A stretch of DNA of 64,000 nt from Granulicella arctica (GTDB taxonomy: Bacteria; Acidobacteriota; Terriglobia; Terriglobales; Acidobacteriaceae): assembly GCF_013410065.1 (NCBI RefSeq), contig NZ_JACCCW010000002.1, forward strand, positions 1,550,001 to 1,614,000. The letters are read 5' to 3'. Position numbers and translations under genes: made by a program. A model generated the notes under the pieces. The model was not told where the DNA came from. It ran no database searches and was given only the letters and a program-made list of their open reading frames with translations. Numbering within the stretch: position 1 is the stretch's first letter; each line of letters begins with the position of its first letter. Positions 18,481 through 27,062 of the stretch are shown here, in pieces.

Positions 18481-19692
18481 ATGGAGAATGATGTGACGTT
18501 GCCGTTGGGGTTTGTTTGGGGTGCTGTTAAGGCTGGGATCAAGGCCAGTGGGAATTTGGATGTAGCGGTGGCGATGGCTCCGAAGGGTGCGGTTGGGGCG
18601 GCTATGTTTACGCGGAATCAGGTAGTGGCGGCTCCGGTGACGGTGGGGCGGCGGCATCTGGCGGCTACGGGTGGTCGGGTGTCGGCGGTGCTGGTGAACG
18701 CGGGCAATGCGAACTGCGCGACGGGAGCGGCGGGGATCGACGCCTGCGAGCGGACGTGCGTGGCGGCAGCGGAGGCGTTTGGGTGCATCTTCGATGAGGT
18801 CTTCCCTTCCTCGACGGGGATTATTGGGGTGCCGTTTCCGACAGAGAAGGTGGTGGCGGCGATGCCGTCGGTGAAGGCGGTGCTGGGGGAGACGTCCGAG
18901 CATGCGGAGTTGTTTGCGCGGGCGATCATGACGACCGATACGAAGATGAAGGTGGCTCGGGCGGTGATCGAGGTCGAGGGTACGGAGGTGCGGATCTTCG
19001 GGGTGGCGAAGGGAGCGGGGATGATTCATCCACAGATGGGTCCTCCGCATGCGACGATGCTGGTTTATCTGTTTACGGATGTGGTGGCGAAGGCGGAGCA
19101 GTTGCGCGCGGTGATGGAGCCGACGGTGGAGGGGAGCTTCAACTCGATCTCGATCGATGGGGATACGTCGACGAACGATACGGTGTTGCTGGTGGCGAGT
19201 GGAGCGAGTGGGGTTGCGCTGGATGGGACGGTGGCGGAGTCGTTTGCGAATGGGCTGAAGCTGGTCTGCGACTCGCTGGCGCACCAGATTGTGGATGACG
19301 GCGAGGGTGTGGGGCATGTGGTGACGCTGCGGATTAGCGGAGCTCGGACGAAGGCAGAGGCGAAGGTGGTGGCGAAGGCGATTGCGCACTCACCGCTGTG
19401 CAAGACGGCCTGGTCGAGCGCGGACCCGAACTGGGGCCGGCTGTTGGCAGCGGCGGGGTATAGCGGGGTGGAGTTCGACCCGGCGTTTGTGACGGTGACG
19501 ATTGGCGGCCTGCCGGTGTTTGAGGGGGGGATGCGGGCGGCGGCGTTCGATGAGACGGCGGTGCATGAGCTGATGCTGGGTCGGGAGTACACGATTGCGA
19601 TGGATTTGGGAGTGGGTGAGGAGGAGTGTGTGTTTTTGACGTGTGATTTGACGGCGGAGTATGTGCGGATTAATGCGGATTATTCGACCTAG
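18481..19692 (+). CDS. argJ: Bifunctional glutamate N-acetyltransferase/amino-acid acetyltransferase
   Basis: A 403-residue ArgJ that transfers acetyl from N-acetylornithine to glutamate (and may also use acetyl-CoA), closing the cyclic arginine pathway. Like all ArgJ proteins it is expected to cleave itself before a conserved Thr, here in PPHATMLVYLFTD after KGAGMIHPQMG. Other motifs: VLVNAGNANCATGAAG, PSSTGIIGVPFP, SFNSISIDGDTSTNDTVLL and SADPNWGRLLAAAGYS. ATG 18481 is chosen; the 72-codon upstream extension is translated repeat DNA. The segment between MIHPQMG and ATMLV is slightly longer than I expect for the family. Confidence 0.94.
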   Translation: MENDVTLPLGFVWGAVKAGIKASGNLDVAVAMAPKGAVGAAMFTRNQVVAAPVTVGRRHLAATGGRVSAVLVNAGNANCATGAAGIDACERTCVAAAEAFGCIFDEVFPSSTGIIGVPFPTEKVVAAMPSVKAVLGETSEHAELFARAIMTTDTKMKVARAVIEVEGTEVRIFGVAKGAGMIHPQMGPPHATMLVYLFTDVVAKAEQLRAVMEPTVEGSFNSISIDGDTSTNDTVLLVASGASGVALDGTVAESFANGLKLVCDSLAHQIVDDGEGVGHVVTLRISGARTKAEAKVVAKAIAHSPLCKTAWSSADPNWGRLLAAAGYSGVEFDPAFVTVTIGGLPVFEGGMRAAAFDETAVHELMLGREYTIAMDLGVGEEECVFLTCDLTAEYVRINADYST

Positions 19693-19700
19693 GGGCAGGG

Positions 19701-19883
19701 CGAATGCAGGTCCTTCGGCTTCGCTCAGGATGACAGGGTTTTTGTAGGGTTGGTGGAGAACAGGCAACGGCAAGAACAACCGCAGGTTTTTCGACTGCGC
19801 GCTTTGCGCTCCGCTCAGGATGACAGTTTTTTGGGGGGTGGGAAGCAAAAGCAGGTTCTCCCGCTGCGCGGAAGGATGACAAG
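19701..19883. repeat. Cluster of three dispersed hairpin repeats (copies 3-5)
   Basis: Copy 3 (19701-19743) carries AATGCAGGTCCTTCGGCTTC...CAGGATGACAGGGTTTTT. Copy 4 (19761-19832) carries the lead CAGGCAACGGCAAGAACAAC, a central GCGCGCTTTGCGCTC and CGCTCAGGATGACAGTTTT. Copy 5 (about 19843-19883) is degenerate (AAGCAAAAGCAGGTTCTC...GGAAGGATGACAAGG). All have the same orientation as copies 1 and 2 and follow argJ, where the T-runs may contribute to termination. Confidence 0.8.
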
Positions 19884-19940
19884 GATTGGTGGCTCGGGGT
19901 GACGTTTTTGGGTTAGGTGTGATTTGAGGGGAGGTATGCC

Positions 19941-20126
19941 ATCTTTGCTTCGATTGTGGTGATCGTCTGTGCGGTGCTGGCGGTAGGGGTGGTGTACGGT
20001 TTGGGGTATCTGCTGTTCGCGTGGTGGGATGGGGGTGTGCTGCGGCGGATACTGCTGGGGTTGGTTGCGGCGATTTTGATTTATGGGCTTGTTGTTTACC
20101 ATCGGGCCAATCCGGGATTGCGTTAA
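19941..20126 (+). CDS. Small two-helix membrane protein, unusual start
   Basis: An open frame of about 60 codons ending at TAA 20124-20126 encodes two hydrophobic helices (FASIVVIVCAVLAVGVVYGL and RRILLGLVAAILIYGLVVY) and a short polar tail HRANPGLR. No ATG is in frame. A strong Shine-Dalgarno (GGGGAGG, to 19934) lies 6 nt before an ATC codon at 19941; alternatives are ATT 19953 or GTG 19956. The ATG at 19936 is in another frame and stops after eight codons. It lies just upstream of aceE. Function unknown. Confidence 0.5.
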   Translation: MFASIVVIVCAVLAVGVVYGLGYLLFAWWDGGVLRRILLGLVAAILIYGLVVYHRANPGLR

Positions 20127-20213
20127 AGGTGGGGCGGTTTATCGCGAAGGTGACGTTTTCGCGCCGGGCAGTTATCTTTAGAGGGGAAGGTTATCGGGGT
20201 ATACGCGACGCTT

Positions 20214-22880
20214 ATGACGACAAAGACTGAGGTTTCCGCCAAAGTGGATTTTTCCGAAGAGATGTCCGAGTGGATTGAGGCGTTTGACGACGTCGTTGCC
20301 GCGGACTGGGAGAATGGGACGGAGCTGCTGAATGCGCTTCGGGTGCGGGCGCGCGAGGCCGGGGTGCCGACGCCGAACGAGCTGACGACGCCGTACCGGA
20401 ACACGATTCCGAAGCATGACGAGGTTCCGTATCCGGGCGACCGGAACCTGGAGCGCCGGGTGGAGGCGCTGATCCGTTGGAATGCGATGGCGATGGTGCA
20501 TCGTCAGAACAAGAAGGATGCGGGGATTGGCGGGCATATCTCGACGTATTCGTCGCTGGCTACACTGCTGGAGGTTGGGTTCAACCACTTCTTCCATGCG
20601 AAGTATGGCGAGCAGCCGGGTGACTTTATTTACTTCCAGGGGCATGCTTCGCCGGGTGTGTATGCGCGGGCTTATCTGGAGGGACGGTTTGATGAGGCTC
20701 GGTTAGGGAACTTTCGGCATGAGCTGCGTGGGGAGCCGGGGCTGTCTTCGTATCCGCATCCCTGGCTGATGTCGGACTTCTGGAACTTCCCTACGGTGTC
20801 GATGGGGATCGGGCCGCTGAATGCTATTTATCAGGCGCGGTTTATGCGATATCTGGAGAACCGGGGGCTGATCGAGAAGACGGACCGGAAGATCTGGGCG
20901 TTTGTCGGGGATGGCGAGACGGACGAGGTGGATACGCTGGGTGCGATCTCGCTGGGTGCGCGGGAGAAGCTGGATAACCTTATCTTTGTCGTCAATTGCA
21001 ATCTTCAGAGACTCGACGGTCCGGTGCGTGGGAACAAACGGATTATCGATGAGCTGGAGGGCGTGTTCCTCGGCGCGGGCTGGAATGTGATCAAGGTGAT
21101 CTGGGGCTCGGATTGGGATGCGCTGTTCGAGAAGGACCATACCGGGTTGCTGCTACGGAGGATGGAGGAGTGCGTCGATGGCGACTACCAGACCTTCAAG
21201 GCGAAGGATGGGGCGTATCTGCGGGAGCACTTCTTTGGGAAGTATCCGGAGCTGCTGGAGCTGGTGAAGGATATGACGGATGACCAGCTTGCGGTGCTGC
21301 ATCGCGGCGGGCATGATCCGGCGAAGATTTATAACGCGTACAAGCGGGCTCTGGAGCATAAGGGCGGGCCGACGGTGATCCTGGCGAAGACGGTGAAGGG
21401 CTATGGATTGGGCTCGGCGCAGGCGCGGAATGCGACGCACTCGGAGAAGAAGCTGGCGGATGATGGGCTGGCGGCGTTTGTGAAGCGGTTCGAGATTCCG
21501 ATTCCGGAGCAGGCAGCGAAGGATGGTACGTTCTATCGTCCGTCGCAGGAGTCGCCTGAGCTGTCGTACATGCAGGAGCGGCGGAAGGAGTTGGGCGGAT
21601 ATCTGCCGACGCGTACTGTGCCGAAGTCGGACTTCAAGGCTCCGGGGTTGGATTTCTTCAAGGACTGGCTCGTTGGGTCGAAGGGACGCAATGTGTCGAC
21701 GACGATGGGCTTCGTCAATATGCTGAACGCGTTGCTGAAGAACCCGGCGATCGGCAAGCTGATTGTGCCGATTGTGCCGGATGAGGGGCGCACGTTTGGG
21801 TTCGAGTCGGTGATGAAGGCGGTGGGGATCTACGCGCCGGAGGGGCAGAAGTACACGCCGCACGATGCGGATATGCTGCTGCGGTACTCGGAGAAGAAGG
21901 ACGGGCAGATTCTGGAGGAAGGGATTACGGAGGCGGGGTCGATGGCCTCGTTTACCGCGGCGGGCACGGCTTATTCGAACTACAACGTGCCTATGATTCC
22001 CTTCTATATGTACTACTCGATGTTCGGGTTCCAGCGGATCGGGGATATGGTGTGGGCGTTTGCGGACTCTCGGGGCAAGGGCTTCCTGATGGGCGGAACG
22101 GCCGGGCGGACGACCATGCTGGGCGAGGGATTGCAGCATCAGGATGGGCATAGCCATGTGCTTTCGAGCACGGTGCCGACGTGCGTGAGCTACGATCCGG
22201 CGTTTGTGTATGAGCTGGCGGTGGTGATGCAGGACGGTATTCGCCGGATGTACGAAAACGGCGAGGACTGCTTCTACTACATCACGATGTACAACGAAGA
22301 CTATGCGATGCCGCCGATGCCGGAGGGTGTCGAGGAAGGCATTTTGCGCGGGCTTTATAAGCTGAAGCCGGCGACGGGTGGTGCGGCGGTGGCGCAGTTG
22401 TTTGGCAGCGGACCGATCCTGAATGAGGTGCTCCAGGCGCAGGAGATTCTTGCGGAGAAATATGGCGTGCACACCGATGTATGGAGCGTGCCGAGCTATA
22501 CGGAGGTGCGGCGTGAGGCGCTGGCGGTCGAACGCTGGAACCGGCTGCATCCGGCGGAGAAGGAGCGGCAGAGCTATCTACAGACCGTGCTTGCAGGGAC
22601 GGTTGGGCCGATTATTGCGGCGAGCGACTATATGAAGTCGATTCCGGATACGCTGGCTCCGTGGTTGCCGGGACGTCTGGTGACGCTCGGGACGGATGGC
22701 TTTGGACGCAGCGATAACCGTGAGCATCTGCGGCGGCACTTCGAGGTGAATGCGGCGTCGATCGTTGGAGCGACTCTGTCGAAGCTGGCGCGTGAGGGCA
22801 AGTTCAAGCCGAAGGCGGCGCAGAAGGCGCTGGTGGAGCTTGGACTGGATACGGAAGCATTGGATCCGGCACGCGCTTAG
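20214..22880 (+). CDS. aceE: Pyruvate dehydrogenase E1 component, homodimeric type
   Basis: An 888-residue thiamine-diphosphate enzyme that decarboxylates pyruvate and passes the acetyl unit to E2 lipoate. The TPP motif starts GDGETDEVDTLGAISLGARE and ends in the NCNLQRLDGPVRGN block. Other family blocks are IGGHISTYSSLATLLEVGFN, FYYITMYNEDYAMPPMPEGV and GTDGFGRSDNREHLRRHFEV. Length matches E. coli AceE. The E2 and E3 genes are not in the window; the next gene is an E1-alpha-like protein, and a strong terminator separates the two. Confidence 0.97.
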   Translation: MTTKTEVSAKVDFSEEMSEWIEAFDDVVAADWENGTELLNALRVRAREAGVPTPNELTTPYRNTIPKHDEVPYPGDRNLERRVEALIRWNAMAMVHRQNKKDAGIGGHISTYSSLATLLEVGFNHFFHAKYGEQPGDFIYFQGHASPGVYARAYLEGRFDEARLGNFRHELRGEPGLSSYPHPWLMSDFWNFPTVSMGIGPLNAIYQARFMRYLENRGLIEKTDRKIWAFVGDGETDEVDTLGAISLGAREKLDNLIFVVNCNLQRLDGPVRGNKRIIDELEGVFLGAGWNVIKVIWGSDWDALFEKDHTGLLLRRMEECVDGDYQTFKAKDGAYLREHFFGKYPELLELVKDMTDDQLAVLHRGGHDPAKIYNAYKRALEHKGGPTVILAKTVKGYGLGSAQARNATHSEKKLADDGLAAFVKRFEIPIPEQAAKDGTFYRPSQESPELSYMQERRKELGGYLPTRTVPKSDFKAPGLDFFKDWLVGSKGRNVSTTMGFVNMLNALLKNPAIGKLIVPIVPDEGRTFGFESVMKAVGIYAPEGQKYTPHDADMLLRYSEKKDGQILEEGITEAGSMASFTAAGTAYSNYNVPMIPFYMYYSMFGFQRIGDMVWAFADSRGKGFLMGGTAGRTTMLGEGLQHQDGHSHVLSSTVPTCVSYDPAFVYELAVVMQDGIRRMYENGEDCFYYITMYNEDYAMPPMPEGVEEGILRGLYKLKPATGGAAVAQLFGSGPILNEVLQAQEILAEKYGVHTDVWSVPSYTEVRREALAVERWNRLHPAEKERQSYLQTVLAGTVGPIIAASDYMKSIPDTLAPWLPGRLVTLGTDGFGRSDNREHLRRHFEVNAASIVGATLSKLAREGKFKPKAAQKALVELGLDTEALDPARA

Positions 22881-22895
22881 GGTTCGTGGGAAGAT

Positions 22896-22927
22896 AGAGG
22901 TCGCCGATGGTTGGCGACCTCTTTTTA
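22896..22927 (+). terminator. Rho-independent terminator after aceE
   Basis: Arms AGAGGTCGCC (22896-22905) and GGCGACCTCT (22913-22922) enclose a 7-nt loop, followed by TTTTT. It lies 15 nt after the aceE stop. Confidence 0.92.
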
Positions 22928-23068
22928 TTGCTGAACGAATATCTAGAGCATCTTAATTGTTACAAGTGCGGTGTTTTGCTTTCCCACCCTTCGCAAAGGC
23001 GTGAAGGATGGAGCACCCCGGCGTTACACTCTGGTAAATAACTGATTTTGGGAGCAGGTTGAGGCGTC

Positions 23069-23890
23069 ATGGGTGAGATGGCTGGTCGTGTTGTCGGGGA
23101 GAGCCCCCTGGTTCCGAACCGGAAGATGCAGCGGATGTATGAAGGCATGGTGGAGTCGCGGTTGCTTGAAGAGCTGGTGGCGGAGCGGCGCAAAAAAGCC
23201 AAGGGGCCGGCGGCGCGTGGGCAGGAGGCGTGCCGGGTGAGTGCTCTGCTTGATCTGGAGCCGGACGACCTTATCAGCGATGTTGATGGCGGGGTGACGA
23301 CGGCGTTCCTGCGTGGGGCGGAGCTGCATCGACTGGTGAAACATACGGTGTCGAAGAAGAAAGACAGGGCGGCGCTGACGACGGATGGGCTGCTTCCCGA
23401 GGTTGCGGAGACAGGGGATCGGTTTCAGATGGCGCTGGGGTCGGCGCTGACGTTGAAGCGGCTGAAGCTGCGGAAGGTGGTTGTGGTGTTCGCGGAGCGG
23501 GACGCGCTGAAGCCTTCGGAGTGGCGGGAAACGCTGCGGTTCGCTGCTCGGGAGGAGTTGCCGATGTTGTTTGTGGCGCTTGCCGGCAAGGAGGGCAAGG
23601 GGCATAGGGCGTTCGAGCTGAGCGAGCGGGCGACGGAGGTAGGGGTACCGGGGATTCCGGTGGACGTGAGCGATGCGGTGGCGCTGTACCGGGTGGCGCA
23701 GGAGTCGATTGGGCGGGCTCGCGTGGGAGGTGGACCGGCGCTGATGGAGTGCGTGCGCCTGGCCGTTGCGGGGAAGCATGTCGATCCGATCGACGCGATG
23801 CGGCAGACGCTGCTGAGCAGGAAGGTGTGCGGCGAAGAGTGGATGGATGGGGTTGCACCGGCGTTCCGGGCTCGGCTGGATGCTTTGTAG
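23069..23890 (+). CDS. Degenerate E1-alpha-like (TPP-dependent dehydrogenase) protein
   Basis: A 273-residue protein that follows the fold order of pyruvate/branched-chain dehydrogenase E1-alpha: an N-terminal RMYEGMVESRLLEELVAERR helix, ARGQEACRVSALLDLEPDDL (matching GQEA...L.P.D), a helix-strand RFQMALGSALTLKRLKLRKV, and the strand-loop-helix VVVVFAERDALKPSEWRETL followed by RFAAREELPMLFVA. In active enzymes the loop after VVVVF begins with GDG and continues to an Asn that binds Mg-TPP; here ERD replaces GDG. No E1-beta gene is next to it. It is probably an inactive or structural paralogue, located just after aceE. The family match is from memory. Confidence 0.65.
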   Translation: MGEMAGRVVGESPLVPNRKMQRMYEGMVESRLLEELVAERRKKAKGPAARGQEACRVSALLDLEPDDLISDVDGGVTTAFLRGAELHRLVKHTVSKKKDRAALTTDGLLPEVAETGDRFQMALGSALTLKRLKLRKVVVVFAERDALKPSEWRETLRFAAREELPMLFVALAGKEGKGHRAFELSERATEVGVPGIPVDVSDAVALYRVAQESIGRARVGGGPALMECVRLAVAGKHVDPIDAMRQTLLSRKVCGEEWMDGVAPAFRARLDAL

Positions 23891-23993
23891 GGAACGCTGC
23901 CTGGACGCGGCAGAGGATGTTCCAGTGAAACGGTGGCTCCTGAGAGGAGAACGCGGTTTACACTAGGTACACCAATCAAGACAGGGTCTAGAG

Positions 23994-25931
23994 GTGCGAG
24001 TGCGTCGAGGATTTTTACTTGTTTTAGCTGGGATGACGGTGATGACGTTCTCATCGAGCCTGGCACAGACCGCTCCAGCCCCGTTTCCTGCGGCGCCTAT
24101 TCCGACGGACCAGTCCCCTGCGGTGGGACCTTCGCGTCCGGCATACGATCCAGATATCGATAAGGTTCCTGAGGCGAAGCCGATACCGGAGCCAGCGCCG
24201 CCGCCGGTGGTGATCCATGAGGCCCCTCCTCCGGGCAAGCCCAAGTACACCCCACAGGAGATCTTTACGGCGTACGAGCCGTATGGGCCGGGGCCTATGG
24301 GCGGCGCGCAAGAGGACAATCTCGGTTCGGTCTATATTCCAGTGGATAGCTGGGTGTATCCGGAGATGATGCGGCTGTATGGGATGGGGTATGTCGATAC
24401 GGCGTTTCTGAGCTTGCGTCCATGGACACGGCGGAGCGTGCTGCACATGCTCCAGGAGTCGCAGAGCGAGATTCTGGCAGGCGACAACCAGGAGGCGCAG
24501 GCGATTCTGGCGATTCTGCTGCGCGAGCTTAGCGACGAGAGGATGGACGACGGCGCGCAGCCAGCGCTGTTCTATGGGACGCAGACGGCGTATACGCGGA
24601 TGATGGGGATCGGCGGCAATACACTGCGGGACAGCTATCACCTGGGGCAGACGCTCGTGAACGACTATGGGCGGCCGTACGAGAAGGGATTCAACAATGT
24701 TACGGGCTTCTCGTCGCGAAATGAGTGGTGGCGGTTCTCGCTGAATGTGCGTGGGGAGTACCAACATGCGCCGAGGGGTACGGGCTACTCGCAGACGCTG
24801 TCGGCGTATCTTTCCAACCAGGACGAGATTCCCTTCTCGGGGTTCAACCTGAACCAGGCGACGATTCCTACGGGACCGGTTGCTGCGCAAAACCCGTTCC
24901 GTCTGGTGGAGGCGACGCTGTCGTTTCATCTACTGGGGCATGAGATATCGGGCGGCAAGAGCGATGCGTGGCTGGGACCGGGGATGGGCGGTGGGATGGC
25001 GTGGTCCAACAACGCCGAAAACATCTACTCGTTCCGCATCAATCGCGTGGAGCCGCTGTATATTCCGCTGCTGTCGCGGGTGGTGGGGCCGGTGCGATAC
25101 GATTTTTTCTATGGCAGCCTGAAGGGGCATACGGCACCGAACGACCCCTGGGTTCACTCGGAGATCTTCTCGTTTGCGCCGACTGCGAACTTCCAGTTCG
25201 GGTTTCAGCGGACGATCATCTTCGGCGGAGCGGGGCATGAGCCGGTCACGCTGCATACCTTCCTGAAGGGCTTCTTCGACATCAACGACACAAACGAGGC
25301 GGAGAAGTATTCGCGCAACGATCCGGGTGCCCGGTACAGCTCGGTCACCTTCTCCTACCGGCTTCCCTTGCTGCGTCGCTATGCGACGTTCTATACGGAT
25401 ACCGAGACGCATGACGATATAACGCCGATCTCCGCGCCTCGACGGGCAGCCTACCGGCCTGGACTGTACCTGTCGCATATCCCGAAGTTGAACAAGCTGG
25501 ACTTCCGGGCGGAGGCGGTGGTGACGGACTTCTCGACGCATGCGAGCAATGGCGGCGGCGGCAACTACTACGAGGTGGTGCAGCGCCAGGGGTATACGAA
25601 CAAGGGATTCATTATGGGCGACTGGATTGGCCGCGAGGGTAAGGGTGGTCAGGCGTGGCTGACGTATCACCTGTCGGGCAATGAGTGGGTGCAGTTGGAG
25701 TATCTGAACAAGAAGTCGGCGAAGGACTTTATCCCGGGAGGGACGACGCAGAACCAGTTCAAATTGGATGTCGTCAAGCGGATTGGGAAGGACTTTGAGG
25801 CGCATGGCTGGGTACAGTACGAGCGCTGGAAGGCACCGGTGTATCTGCCTGGATTGCAGAGCGATACGACGGCGGCGGTGCAGTTGACGTGGCATCCGAA
25901 GCTGCGGGCAGCGGCGGGGACGGACCAATAA
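23994..25931 (+). CDS. Wzi-like capsule assembly outer-membrane protein
   Basis: A 645-residue protein starting at GTG 23994 with a signal peptide (LLVLAGMTVMTFSSSLAQ) and a Pro-rich linker (residues about 25-85, IPEPAPPPVVIHEAPPPGKP). A helical segment follows (VYIPVDSWVYPEMMRLYGMG, LSLRPWTRRSVLHMLQES), then an aromatic-rich barrel. This matches the Caps_assemb_Wzi family, an outer-membrane barrel that anchors or organises surface polysaccharide in enteric bacteria. It sits at the edge of the exopolysaccharide genes uxs/ugd/wzc-like, which supports the role. Confidence 0.8.
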   Translation: MRVRRGFLLVLAGMTVMTFSSSLAQTAPAPFPAAPIPTDQSPAVGPSRPAYDPDIDKVPEAKPIPEPAPPPVVIHEAPPPGKPKYTPQEIFTAYEPYGPGPMGGAQEDNLGSVYIPVDSWVYPEMMRLYGMGYVDTAFLSLRPWTRRSVLHMLQESQSEILAGDNQEAQAILAILLRELSDERMDDGAQPALFYGTQTAYTRMMGIGGNTLRDSYHLGQTLVNDYGRPYEKGFNNVTGFSSRNEWWRFSLNVRGEYQHAPRGTGYSQTLSAYLSNQDEIPFSGFNLNQATIPTGPVAAQNPFRLVEATLSFHLLGHEISGGKSDAWLGPGMGGGMAWSNNAENIYSFRINRVEPLYIPLLSRVVGPVRYDFFYGSLKGHTAPNDPWVHSEIFSFAPTANFQFGFQRTIIFGGAGHEPVTLHTFLKGFFDINDTNEAEKYSRNDPGARYSSVTFSYRLPLLRRYATFYTDTETHDDITPISAPRRAAYRPGLYLSHIPKLNKLDFRAEAVVTDFSTHASNGGGGNYYEVVQRQGYTNKGFIMGDWIGREGKGGQAWLTYHLSGNEWVQLEYLNKKSAKDFIPGGTTQNQFKLDVVKRIGKDFEAHGWVQYERWKAPVYLPGLQSDTTAAVQLTWHPKLRAAAGTDQ

Positions 25932-25932
25932 C

Positions 25933-26000
25933 ACAAGCAACGGCAAAGACAACCGCAGGTCCTTCGACTCCGGCTTTGCCTCCGCTCAGGATGACAGTGT
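25933..26000. repeat. Dispersed hairpin repeat, copy 6
   Basis: ACAAGCAACGGCAAAGACAA, then CCGCAGGTCCTTCGACTCCG, GCTTTGCC and TCCGCTCAGGATGACAGTGT: the same element and orientation as the copies near argJ, about 6 kb away. Confidence 0.85.
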
Positions 26001-26043
26001 TATTGCGATGGTTGGAGACAAGCTAGCGACAGCAAATCCTACG

Positions 26044-26080
26044 GCGAAGCCTGTCATGATGAAGTTATGACAGGCTTCGC
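26044..26080. terminator. Hairpin between convergent genes
   Basis: Perfect 14-bp arms GCGAAGCCTGTCAT and ATGACAGGCTTCGC enclose a 9-nt loop. It sits between the ends of the Wzi-like gene (+) and the UDP-sugar epimerase gene (-), so it probably serves as a bidirectional terminator, although the flanking T-runs are weak. Confidence 0.75.
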
Positions 26081-26084
26081 TGAT

Positions 26085-27038
26085 TTAAGCTGTGGCTCCG
26101 TTGTTGACGCAGGATTGGAAGTAGGCGAGCGACTGTTCGAGGCCCTGGCGCAGCTTGATCTTCGGCTCCCAGCCGAGGAGATTCTGGGCGCGGGTGATGT
26201 CGGGCCGACGGCGGGCGGGGTCGTCCTGCGGGAGGGGCTTGTGGACGATGCTGGACTTGGAGCCGGTAACGGCGAGGACCTCGTTGGCGCACTCGATCAT
26301 GGTGAACTCAACGGGATTGCCGATGTTGACGGGTCGGTGCTCGTCCGAGCGTGAGAGACGGACGATGCCGTCGAGGAGGTCCGAGACGTAGCAGAAGCTG
26401 CGGGTTTGTAGACCGTCGCCATAGATGGTGAGCGGGTTGCCCTGGAGTGCCTGGATCATAAAGTTGGAGATGACGCGGCCGTCGTTGGCCTGGAGGCGCG
26501 GGCCGTAGGTATTGAAGATGCGGACGAGGTGCGTGTTGACGTTGTAGTAGCGATGGTAGGCGGTGACGGTGGCTTCGGAGAAGCGCTTGGCCTCGTCGTA
26601 GACCGAGCGTGGGCCGATGGGGTTGACGTTGCCCCAGTAGGTCTCGACCTGGGGATGGACCTCGGGGTCACCGTAGCACTCGGATGTGGAGGCGTGGAGG
26701 TAGCCGGCGTTGTACTTCTTCGCTATCTCGAGGGTGTTGACGGTGCCGGTCGAGCCGACGAGGAGGGTTTCGGGGCCGAGGCGGTCGTAGTCGACCGGAC
26801 TGGCGGGTGAGGCGAGGTTGAAGACGTAATCAACCGCTCCGACGTCGAAGGGCTGGCAGATGTCCTGCTCGACGAAGTGGAAGCGGGGCTCGTTCGCAAG
26901 ATGCGCGAGGTTGGCGGAGTTACCGGTGCTGAGGTTGTCCACGCCGATGACGGTGTGGCCCTCAGCGAGCAAGAGGTCCGTGAGGTGGGAGCCGAGGAAG
27001 CCTGCGGCCCCCGTTAGGAGGATCGTTTGCTGGGTCAT
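26085..27038 (-). CDS. UDP-glucuronate decarboxylase-like SDR (UDP-xylose synthase type)
   Basis: A 317-residue extended SDR with TGAAGFLGSHLTDLLL, VDNLSTGN, FNLASPASPVDY, catalytic STSECYGDP, YDEAKRFSEA (YxxxK) and RIFNTYGPRLQANDGRVISN. The ASPASP and GPRSVYDEAKRF blocks are typical of UDP-glucuronate decarboxylases, which make UDP-xylose from UDP-glucuronate. The neighbouring ugd, 24 bp upstream on the same strand, produces UDP-glucuronate, so the pair forms a two-step pathway feeding the polysaccharide locus. Confidence 0.88.
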   Translation of the reverse strand: MTQQTILLTGAAGFLGSHLTDLLLAEGHTVIGVDNLSTGNSANLAHLANEPRFHFVEQDICQPFDVGAVDYVFNLASPASPVDYDRLGPETLLVGSTGTVNTLEIAKKYNAGYLHASTSECYGDPEVHPQVETYWGNVNPIGPRSVYDEAKRFSEATVTAYHRYYNVNTHLVRIFNTYGPRLQANDGRVISNFMIQALQGNPLTIYGDGLQTRSFCYVSDLLDGIVRLSRSDEHRPVNIGNPVEFTMIECANEVLAVTGSKSSIVHKPLPQDDPARRRPDITRAQNLLGWEPKIKLRQGLEQSLAYFQSCVNNGATA

Positions 27039-27062
27039 GAAGTTTTCTCCTCAGATCTCAGT

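Noticed and set aside
21153..22550. 465-codon - strand frame opposite aceE
   Set aside because: Arg/His-rich antisense translation of aceE; no recognisable domain.
23933..23945. Second copy of the tRNA-Asn 3' end as an attachment site (TGGCTCCTGAG)
   Set aside because: Only 11 bp match, not at a boundary of the decayed region; likely chance.
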